Assembly: GCA_937890875.1 (NCBI GenBank)
Contig: CALAEB010000438.1
Coordinates: 1 to 6,916 of the forward strand
Source of the DNA: an uncultured Anaerolineaceae bacterium
GTDB taxonomy: Bacteria > Chloroflexota > Anaerolineae > Anaerolineales > Anaerolineaceae
DNA: 6,916 nucleotides
Direction: 5' to 3'
In this document: piece after piece, positions 1 through 5,024 of the stretch
Layout: every line of letters starts with the position of its first letter
Numbering within the stretch: the first letter of the stretch is position 1
Notes under the pieces: model-generated
The model's input: the letters and a program-made list of their open reading frames with translations, nothing else
The model's database searches: none
Told to the model about the DNA's origin: nothing
Made by a program: the position numbers and the translations under genes

Positions 1-1
1 G

Positions 2-538
2 CGGAAAAAAACGGTGGGCGTCAACAGAATGCTTGATTTCCTGGCCGTTTTACCTTCAGCTGTCCCTGGCATGTTTCTTGGTTTGAGTTATGTGATCGCT
101 TTCAATACGCCACCGCTGAAGCTGACGAACACCAGCGCGATCATGGTATTGGCGCTGACTTTTTGGAACTTGCCGGTGTGTTATCTGGCCAGTAATGCGG
201 GCATTCAGCAAATCGGCGACTCGGTCGAGGATGCGGCTCAAAATCTGGGAGCGAACAGTTTCAAAAGTTTCCTCAACATCATCCTGCCGTTGCTCAAAGT
301 TCCGTTTGTTTCCGGATTTGTGCTGTCATTCCTCCGGTCCGTCACCTGTCTGTCCGTCATCATTTTCATTTATTCGCCGAAAACGGCGGTCGGAACAACG
401 TCCATTCTGGGGCTGGTTTCATACGGTCAATGGGGAGCCGCTTCCGCTTTTACGGTCGTGCTGATTTCGATCGCATTTGCGGTTTTGCTGATCGCGCAGC
501 GGTTTTTGCAACGATATGACACAAAGTTAGACCTATAA
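2..538 (+). CDS. ABC importer permease, C-terminal part (5' end outside window)
   Basis: This is the C-terminal 178 residues of an inner-membrane permease subunit of a binding-protein-dependent ABC importer. The frame is open back to base 2 and the residues before the first possible start (GTG at 14) fit the family, so the gene begins upstream of the window. Visible features are a hydrophobic segment with the LPSAVPGM motif (about nt 50-75), typical of Fe(III)/spermidine/2-aminoethylphosphonate permeases, then further membrane segments. The cytoplasmic EAA coupling loop, with EDAAQNLGA at 227-253 and conserved Gly, docks onto the ATPase. Two more membrane helices and a short basic tail follow. 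The stop TAA (536-538) lies 15 bases before the ATPase start, so the two genes are cotranscribed. The substrate cannot be read from this fragment. The family call is firm; the transported compound is unknown. Confidence 0.9.
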   Translation, partial: RKKTVGVNRMLDFLAVLPSAVPGMFLGLSYVIAFNTPPLKLTNTSAIMVLALTFWNLPVCYLASNAGIQQIGDSVEDAAQNLGANSFKSFLNIILPLLKVPFVSGFVLSFLRSVTCLSVIIFIYSPKTAVGTTSILGLVSYGQWGAASAFTVVLISIAFAVLLIAQRFLQRYDTKLDL

Positions 539-539
539 C

Positions 540-544
540 AGGAG
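540..544 (+). promoter_or_regulatory. Shine-Dalgarno site for the ABC ATPase
   Basis: AGGAG lies 9 bases before the GTG at 554. It begins just after the permease stop codon and supports GTG as the true start of the ATPase; no ATG in that frame lies nearby. Confidence 0.7.
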
Positions 545-553
545 AAAAGCACA

Positions 554-1657
554 GTGCAGTCAGGAAACCCATATATTACTTTTTCACATGTGACCAAAAC
601 TTTCGGCGCCTTTAAAGCGCTGGATGATGTTTCACTGCAAATTCCGCGCGGCGCGTTTGTAACACTTTTGGGACCTTCCGGGTGCGGAAAAACGACACTT
701 TTGCGTTTGCTCTCAGGTTTTTCCGAACCGGACGCGGGAGAGATTTTTGTCGACGGACATTCGGTGAACAATCTCCCGCCTTACAGACGGGGTACTCCGC
801 TGGTTTTTCAGGATTATGCCCTGTTCCCGCATATGACCTTGTATGAGAATATATCTTATGGATTGCGGATCAAAGGGATGCGGAAGCAAGATATCGACAG
901 ACGGGTTGCCGAGATGCTGGAATTGTTCAATCTGCGCGGGATGGAACTGCGGTTTCCGAAACAGTTATCTGGCGGGCAGCAGCAGCGGGTGGCGATCGCA
1001 CGCGCGCTGGTCCTTGAAAAAGAGGTACTGCTGCTTGATGAGCCGCTGAGCAATCTGGATGCGAAGCTGCGGGTGGATGTCCGGAACGAGCTGCGGCAGA
1101 TCCAGAAAAAATTGGGTATAACGGTGATTTATGTCACCCACGATCAGGATGAGGCCTTATCGATGAGTGATTTGATCGCGGTGATGCAGGCCGGCAAAAT
1201 CAGACAGGCCGGTACACCCTGGCAGATTTATTTCAGGCCCGATAATCGCTTTGTGGCCGATTTTGTGGGAACGGTAAACCTTATTGACGCGGTCGTTGTG
1301 TCTACCGAAAAAGGGACCATCACAGTGGACTGGAACGGGCAGAAGCTTATTTTTCATCACGCCGCTGCCGATCTTCGGATCGGGCAGGCGGTTGAATTGA
1401 TGGTCAGGCCGGAATGTTTTTCAATTCATCCCATTCACGAAAATGTGTCCCCCGATTCAGAAGACCTGACCGGCGAAGTGACTTTTTTCAGTTTTTTAGG
1501 CCGTTTTATCCGCTATTTCGTACGCGTTCATGAGAAGACACTGATCATTGACGATTCAAACCCGGGCCTTGACGGCGCAATCGAAGGTCGGGTGAAGGTT
1601 TCGATTGACAGGGACAAAGTCCATATCCTTGGGGAAAAAGAATTGAGAACAAGTTAA
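554..1657 (+). CDS. ABC importer ATP-binding subunit (Fe(III)/spermidine/phosphonate-type)
   Basis: A complete 367-residue ATPase that powers the importer whose permease ends just upstream; it would act at the cytoplasmic face of the membrane as a dimer. All nucleotide-binding motifs are present: Walker A GPSGCGKT (residues 40-47), Q-loop Gln86, signature LSGGQQQR (138-145), Walker B VLLLDEP (158-164, Asp162/Glu163), D-loop SNLD (166-169) and switch His196. From about residue 235 the protein continues into a beta-rich regulatory region with a TOBE-like segment (about 280-360). This is the architecture of PotA/FbpC/PhnT-type subunits, and the length is usual for them. It starts at GTG with a good ribosome site, and its stop shares one base with the next ATG. 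FbpC, PotA and 2-aminoethylphosphonate ATPases cannot be told apart from sequence alone, so no gene symbol is given. Confidence 0.95.
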   Translation: MQSGNPYITFSHVTKTFGAFKALDDVSLQIPRGAFVTLLGPSGCGKTTLLRLLSGFSEPDAGEIFVDGHSVNNLPPYRRGTPLVFQDYALFPHMTLYENISYGLRIKGMRKQDIDRRVAEMLELFNLRGMELRFPKQLSGGQQQRVAIARALVLEKEVLLLDEPLSNLDAKLRVDVRNELRQIQKKLGITVIYVTHDQDEALSMSDLIAVMQAGKIRQAGTPWQIYFRPDNRFVADFVGTVNLIDAVVVSTEKGTITVDWNGQKLIFHHAAADLRIGQAVELMVRPECFSIHPIHENVSPDSEDLTGEVTFFSFLGRFIRYFVRVHEKTLIIDDSNPGLDGAIEGRVKVSIDRDKVHILGEKELRTS

Positions 1658-2193
1658 TGCTGCGGCTTGATTTTATTAATGTGGGTTATGGAGATTCGAT
1701 TTTAATTCAATCAATTTCGCAGAACCGGGTCTTTCGCATCCTGGTGGATTGCGGTGATGGGCAGACAGCGGAAAACCGGCCCGGTCAAAAGCGGACCTCC
1801 GCCTGTGAGTTCCTGCAAAGGCGGAATATCCGGACGCTGGATGTTTTGGTGCTCACGCATATGCATACGGATCATGTCGGCGGATTGACGGCACTGACTG
1901 AGACCGTGGAAATTCGAGAAGTGTGGACGAGTTATATTCCGGAAGAGACGTTGTTCCGGACCTATAAGGCCGGTAGCGGAGAACTGCTGGAAGAAGGCGA
2001 AAAAATTACAGGAACTTTGTACGCTGTTTTTCGCGCGCTGAACCGGCTGCGGGAAAAAGGTGTGCCGGTCCGGTTAATGCGCGGTGAGACGAATATTCCT
2101 TTTGCGGATTGGGGGTTTGACTTGACGCTTTCAAGCGCGGATGATTCGCTTTTCCGGGAACAGGAGCTTGCGTTTCAAGCCATTCCGTTATGA
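1657..2193 (+). CDS. ComEC-like metallo-beta-lactamase-fold hydrolase, N-terminal part (frameshifted or split)
   Basis: This frame encodes the N-terminal 178 residues of an MBL-fold protein resembling the free-standing relatives of the ComEC C-terminal domain. Residues 1-17 include the family opening (NVGYGDSILIQ), followed by VDCGDG at 30-35. The metal-binding signature HMHTDH is at 68-73, with GG directly after it. The start ATG overlaps the ATPase stop (TAATG), so translation is probably coupled to the transporter gene. The frame ends at TGA 2191-2193, before the second half of the fold. The missing motifs (NATSL, PGD, PHHG) continue at once in another frame, so the original protein was about 300 residues. 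A one-base loss somewhere in about 2140-2190 is the simplest cause. Alternatives are an assembly or sequencing error, or a gene genuinely translated in two parts. The substrate is unknown; relatives act on phosphodiester bonds. Confidence 0.8.
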   Translation: MLRLDFINVGYGDSILIQSISQNRVFRILVDCGDGQTAENRPGQKRTSACEFLQRRNIRTLDVLVLTHMHTDHVGGLTALTETVEIREVWTSYIPEETLFRTYKAGSGELLEEGEKITGTLYAVFRALNRLREKGVPVRLMRGETNIPFADWGFDLTLSSADDSLFREQELAFQAIPL

Positions 2194-2564
2194 ATGCCAC
2201 CAGTCTGCGCATCCGGATCACCTGTGGGCGTCATGGCATCGAGTTGCCGGGCGATTTCTGCGCTGCTGCCTGGCTGAAAAGTAAAATCCAGCCCTGTACA
2301 CTGTTGAAGCTTCCGCATCACGGGCATCCGGATTCGATGACCGAAGAACTTTTTACGGCACTCTCACCAGCGGTCACCGTGATTTCCGTATCCGGTGACC
2401 GTATGGATGACTGTCCGGCGAAAGCGGTTGTCGATCTGATCCGGCAGAATCACAGTGAACTGCTGTTTACCGGCATCACGCCGCCCGGTTCCGCGAAAGA
2501 CAGTACGCATGAAACGGTCCAGGTTGTGCTGGATCAGGATTCGCTCCGCTGGAGCTATCAATGA
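2190..2564 (+). CDS. ComEC-like metallo-beta-lactamase-fold hydrolase, C-terminal part
   Basis: This 124-codon frame carries the rest of the MBL fold begun at 1657. It opens with NATSLRIRI, which matches the N-x-SL strand of ComEC-type MBL domains. It continues with PGD (residues 20-22), the position of a metal-ligand Asp, and with LPHHGHPDS (41-49), equivalent to the family's PHHGS. It lacks the HxHxDH signature and cannot be a working enzyme alone. The ATG at 2190 overlaps the upstream stop as ATGA, an arrangement that permits termination-reinitiation. No clear ribosome site precedes it, so the ATG may be just an internal Met exposed by a frameshift. The stop at 2562-2564 lies three bases before the terminator hairpin, which supports this as the true gene end. 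Confidence 0.75.
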   Translation: MNATSLRIRITCGRHGIELPGDFCAAAWLKSKIQPCTLLKLPHHGHPDSMTEELFTALSPAVTVISVSGDRMDDCPAKAVVDLIRQNHSELLFTGITPPGSAKDSTHETVQVVLDQDSLRWSYQ

Positions 2565-2566
2565 TC

Positions 2567-2598
2567 AAAATGCCGCCCCAACCCTGGAGCGGCATTTT
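2567..2598 (+). terminator. Rho-independent terminator, probably bidirectional
   Basis: A perfect 10-bp stem, AAAATGCCGC (2567-2576) with GCGGCATTTT (2589-2598), encloses a 12-base loop in which two further C-G pairs are possible. The 3' arm ends in TTTT and the 5' arm begins with AAAA, so it can work in both directions. It starts right after the MBL stop and would end the transporter-MBL transcript; it could also stop minus-strand transcripts coming from the DUF2007 gene. Confidence 0.8.
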
Positions 2599-2993
2599 GG
2601 TAAAATTTACTGAAAGATTCGGCATTATCAGCAGCGAAACTGCGTATTGTCTGTCAGTCTTCTTATTCAATCAATTCATGAACTCTGATTTTTCGATTCG
2701 AGCTTCTTCATCCTGCTGCTTACAAATTTTCCCAATGCGATGGGAAACAGATAGGTCATTTTCATCTGAAATGATTGTGCAAATGAATGGCAGATGATGA
2801 AGCTTGTTTTTGTCAATATTTTTGGCAAGCCCCTGCCCCACGCTGTGGGGATCAGCTTTGAATGCTTCCGGAACGGGCAACGGCTTTGCGGAGAGTGTCC
2901 GCGTCAGCGGCGGATGCAGAATATGGAACGATATCCCACCAGTGATGATTATTTTTTCATGCTGCGTTGTTTCATTCTATCGCCTGGCCCGGG
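2599..2993. other. Convergent intergenic region, no convincing gene; possible eroded coding fragments
   Basis: This lies between the plus-strand terminator and the end of the DUF2007 gene. I find no gene with a good ribosome site and recognisable product. On the minus strand, short open stretches look protein-like but sit in different frames. From ATG 2975, MKQRSMKK stops at 2949. A one-base shift at the A-run then reads on through HHWWDIVPYSAS and LRKAVARSG to a stop at 2852-2854. A separate 29-codon frame (2765 down to 2676) starts MKMTYLFPIALGKF. These could be a decayed small gene or chance. Two G+C-rich hairpins are present (2836-2850 and 2898-2914), neither followed by a T-run on either strand. 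Confidence 0.5.
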
Positions 2994-3242
2994 TTAATCC
3001 ACTTCGTTTTCACCTTCCGCTTCATCGTCCATGCTGACAATCAGCGCCTCGGCCTCCGGAACACGGTTTTCGGGTACGGCAATCGCGATCTGCCCGAAAA
3101 TCCCGAAGGACAATCCGTTCGTCGCCCCATAACTTTCCTGCATCTTCCGGCAGGGAATATCGTAATTCCTGAACATCGCGAGCATAATTTCGGCTTCCGC
3201 TTCGTTCTCCGCCCAATAAACCGTCACAAATTTCTCCGACAT
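2994..3242 (-). CDS. DUF2007-like small protein (putative prokaryotic signal-transducing family)
   Basis: An 82-residue cytoplasmic protein with no signal peptide or membrane segment. It matches the DUF2007 pattern: an opening strand plus helix with acidic spacing (TVYWAENEAEAEIM, residues 7-20) ending in the D-I-P turn, a glycine-rich middle (residues 39-50, G-x-x-x-G-L-S-F-G-I-F-G), then a strand IAIAVPE and the helix VPEAEALI. An acidic tail closes the protein. The function of the family is not established; it is named a putative signal-transducing protein only by annotation. GAAAGG stands 9 bases before the ATG at 3242. An ATG at 3247 lies in another frame. The gene follows mrfB by 103 bases on the same strand. 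A TATAAA at 3302-3307 could be a -10 box, but the -35 match is poor, so read-through from mrfB is equally likely. Confidence 0.75.
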   Translation of the reverse strand: MSEKFVTVYWAENEAEAEIMLAMFRNYDIPCRKMQESYGATNGLSFGIFGQIAIAVPENRVPEAEALIVSMDDEAEGENEVD

Positions 3243-3345
3243 TTCATTTTGCCTTTCTTCCGCAATTCGATTTTCGAAAAAGTTTCTTTGTTGTTTTGGC
3301 TTTTATACAAAGCGCAAAACCAGCACAACAATAAAATTTACTTTT

Positions 3346-4593
3346 TTATTCGAAAGGAAAATCCTTTTTCGAATTTCCGGCTTTTCTCCGGATCTGTTCG
3401 ATCCGGTTTCTGAATTGATCCAGTTTCGCCTGTTTGGACCACACGCCGATGGTCTCGCTTTGTTCAAGCAGCGCGATGCCTTTCTGCAGATAAGCGATCG
3501 CCTTTTCCGGTTCACGCCCCGTTTTCTCGTGAAGCCGCGCGGCCTCATAACAGCTGATGATGTCACCGCTTTCAGCTAACACGCAATAAATTTGCAGCGA
3601 CTGCTCAAGCGCTCCCCGCTTTCGCAGTGTCGCGGCAGTCATCCGCCTTTCGGCGATCGAAAATAGACTGTCTTCCAAAAAACGGGAAAGTTCCGTCTCC
3701 TCCGGATTCAGCATGGCCGCACTGCGGTAAAAATCCGGGACGGACATCCGATGCTCACGGAGCGAATCCGGCTGGTTCAAACCCTTTCGGGTAACACCGG
3801 AGAGAAAAAGCAGCAAAGCGGTTAAACTCAGCACGTCAATTTCGTTATGATAAGCGATACCCGCGAGACCGTCCGCATCCAACGTATTGAGAAATTCACG
3901 ATAGATCTCCGGCGCCATGAAGCCGGGTACTTCGGCTTCCCCCCGCCGGACCTCCAGGATGTCCTGTTCAACGGTGGACAAACGGCAGTTGGGCAGCGTT
4001 CTGCGCCAGAATTTCCGGACAATAGGCAGAAAATCGATATGATGCATGCCGGCGCAGAAATCCGGGAAAAAATGGAAATTGCCGCGGCTGCGGATCATCG
4101 GGACATCGAAAGATTTCCCATTGTAGGTTAACAGGACCGGGAAACGGGCGAAAGTGATCTCGATCTGGTGCAGGAAGGCCTTCTCATATCCCAGATCCGG
4201 CAGGATGAGCTGGTCGATGACATACATGTTGTCCGAATAATATCCCATCCCGATCATGAAAACAAAAGCGGCAGCGGCGGATGAGAGTCCGCTGGTTTCG
4301 GTGTCCATTGCCAGAGTCTCTTCTTTTTTGATGTCCGTGCGTCCGACCAGGGATTTGAAGAGGCCGGATTGCGCTATCTCCTGGCTCAGACAGACACTGC
4401 CGTGCGTATAGTCAAGCGGATAGGCGCGGCGGTTGAGAAAATATGGTCCAAAGCGGTTTTCCCCGGTGAATCCATCCGGGAAGGCCGTTTCCAATGTCCG
4501 GAAGACGTCGCCGGTCCTTTTGGGTGCAGCGGGTTTTTCCGGGAATCCCATGGTGACGCCCAGCCGTTTCAGTTCGGAAAGAATATCACTCAT
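3346..4593 (-). CDS. mrfB: MrfB/YprB-like DEDDh exonuclease with C-terminal TPR-like region
   Basis: A 415-residue protein with the RNase H-like exonuclease domain of the YprB family, close to the roughly 413 residues of B. subtilis MrfB. Catalytic residues are complete: Asp97 and Glu99 in DTETSGL (Exo I), Asp163 in YNGKSFD (Exo II), and His249 and Asp253 in YHNEIDVLSL (Exo III). HHIDFL (184-189) and LPNCRLSTVE (200-209) are further family markers. The domain covers about residues 92-266. The rest is helical, with a TPR-like pair near 330-376. In B. subtilis the partner of the MrfA helicase is a metal-dependent exonuclease required for mitomycin C tolerance independently of UvrABC; the same role is inferred here because the helicase gene lies upstream on the same strand. 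The ATG at 4593 has AGGG six bases before it. A separate promoter (4689-4716) suggests expression not wholly dependent on mrfA. Confidence 0.9.
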   Translation of the reverse strand: MSDILSELKRLGVTMGFPEKPAAPKRTGDVFRTLETAFPDGFTGENRFGPYFLNRRAYPLDYTHGSVCLSQEIAQSGLFKSLVGRTDIKKEETLAMDTETSGLSSAAAAFVFMIGMGYYSDNMYVIDQLILPDLGYEKAFLHQIEITFARFPVLLTYNGKSFDVPMIRSRGNFHFFPDFCAGMHHIDFLPIVRKFWRRTLPNCRLSTVEQDILEVRRGEAEVPGFMAPEIYREFLNTLDADGLAGIAYHNEIDVLSLTALLLFLSGVTRKGLNQPDSLREHRMSVPDFYRSAAMLNPEETELSRFLEDSLFSIAERRMTAATLRKRGALEQSLQIYCVLAESGDIISCYEAARLHEKTGREPEKAIAYLQKGIALLEQSETIGVWSKQAKLDQFRNRIEQIRRKAGNSKKDFPFE

Positions 4594-4681
4594 TATTTTC
4601 CCTGTCCTGGCATCCGTTGCCTGTCCGCGGATTTTTATGCGCCCCTTTTCGTGACGCGGGCTGGATTGTATGAAGTTTCAT
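4586..4681 (-). CDS. Possible 31-codon leader reading frame overlapping the mrfB start
   Basis: A frame of 31 codons begins with ATG at 4681 and ends with TGA at 4586-4588, overlapping the mrfB start by eight bases (ATGAGTGA). The ATG lies only 7 bases downstream of the TATAAT box at 4689-4694, so the mRNA could begin at or very near this codon and be translated without a leader. The predicted peptide is basic and hydrophilic, starting MKLHTIQPA. There is no ribosome site. It could be a coupling or regulatory peptide, or chance. I do not recognise a family, and confidence is low. Confidence 0.25.
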   Translation of the reverse strand: MKLHTIQPASRKGAHKNPRTGNGCQDRENNE

Positions 4682-4688
4682 CGATCTA

Positions 4689-4716
4689 ATTATACAATGT
4701 GTCCGAACGGGGTCAC
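4689..4716 (-). promoter_or_regulatory. Sigma-70-type promoter upstream of mrfB
   Basis: On the minus strand a perfect TATAAT (4689-4694) follows GTGACC (4711-4716, four of six bases of TTGACA) with a 16-base spacer. The expected start point is about 4681-4683, some 90 bases before the mrfB ATG. It fits a separate transcript for mrfB and DUF2007. No LexA/SOS-type box is evident next to it. Confidence 0.5.
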
Positions 4717-4723
4717 TTCGGCG

Positions 4724-4753
4724 ATTCGACTTTTAATACCCGAACCAGGTATG
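4724..4753. repeat. Imperfect 30-base direct repeat, copy A
   Basis: Matches the copy at 4882-4911 in 25 of 30 positions, same orientation, 158 bases apart. The shared core is GACTTTTAA followed by a CGAACC block. On the minus strand both copies read as -VRVLKV- in a frame that stops soon after. Confidence 0.7.
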
Positions 4754-4800
4754 ATTGGGGTGTCAAAGGTAAGAAAAGGTCTTCAATGATGGGATACAGC

Positions 4801-4819
4801 GGGAGCGCACTGCGCTCCC
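4801..4819. repeat. Perfect 8-bp hairpin (REP-like)
   Basis: GGGAGCGC (4801-4808) pairs with GCGCTCCC (4812-4819) around a three-base loop. It contains AGCGCACTG (4804-4812), which recurs at 4843-4851 in the second hairpin. There is no adjacent T-run, so it is not a classic terminator. It resembles the short dispersed palindromes found between genes in many bacteria. Confidence 0.6.
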
Positions 4820-4838
4820 CTATACGCGCGCTTCGTAG

Positions 4839-4859
4839 GGACAGCGCACTGGACTGTCC
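4839..4859. repeat. Second hairpin sharing the core of the first
   Basis: GGACAG (4839-4844) pairs with CTGTCC (4854-4859) around a nine-base loop. The nine-base AGCGCACTG at 4843-4851 is shared with the hairpin at 4801-4819, which suggests the two are members of one REP/REPIN-like family in tandem. Confidence 0.5.
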
Positions 4860-4881
4860 GTGGTCCGCATAAAAAGATTTT

Positions 4882-4911
4882 ATTTGACTTTTAACACTCG
4901 AACCGGATATG
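4882..4911. repeat. Imperfect 30-base direct repeat, copy B
   Basis: Second copy of the repeat at 4724-4753 (five mismatches, no gaps). The two copies bracket the pair of hairpins at 4801-4859, so the whole block may be one dispersed repetitive element or an insertion flanked by duplicated sequence. Confidence 0.7.
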
Positions 4912-5024
4912 GAAAAAAGTCGTTGCGATTCTGTTTTTTTGAAAATAGTCCGCATATTCCGAATCGCTGACTTTGCAACCGGTCGGGCGCCTTCCGCAAT
5001 CACGAATTGCCGGCGAGTCTGTGT

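Larger units (their letters stand above)
4594..5024. other. 431-base spacer between mrfA and mrfB with repeats and promoter
   Basis: Apart from the mrfB promoter and the short leader frame, this spacer holds an imperfect 30-base direct repeat and two hairpins sharing a nine-base core. Longer open frames on both strands run across these repeats and have no ribosome site or recognisable product. No rho-independent terminator for mrfA is seen: neither hairpin is followed by a T-run on the minus strand. Confidence 0.6.

Noticed and set aside
2146..2157. Programmed -1 ribosomal frameshift at the TCG CTT TTC context in the MBL gene
   Set aside because: The in-frame heptamer is not X-XXY-YYZ, because re-pairing of the CTT codon would fail, and no strong downstream stem was seen. 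A one-base deletion or sequence error explains the break better.
2831..2920. Two hairpins about 61 bases apart that recall type I-E CRISPR repeats (CCCCACGCTGTGGGG and TCCGCGTCAGCGGCGGA)
   Set aside because: The two sequences differ from each other beyond the stem idea, there is no third unit at the same spacing on either side, and no cas gene is present. Identical repeats are required for an array.
2967..3413. 148-codon plus-strand frame
   Set aside because: It is antisense to the DUF2007 gene and the end of mrfB, with no ribosome site and no family features.
4801..4819. Hairpin as a rho-independent terminator of mrfA
   Set aside because: The stem is strong, but no T-run follows on the minus or plus strand.
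4889..4909. GGTTCGAGT on the minus strand resembling a tRNA T-loop
   Set aside because: No complementary T-stem, no acceptor stem and no anticodon arm can be folded around it; it is part of the direct repeat.
4713..5003. 96-codon minus-strand frame in the mrfA-mrfB spacer
   Set aside because: It runs through both repeats and both hairpins, lacks a ribosome site and shows no protein family pattern in its body. Only its last residues resemble a real coding end.
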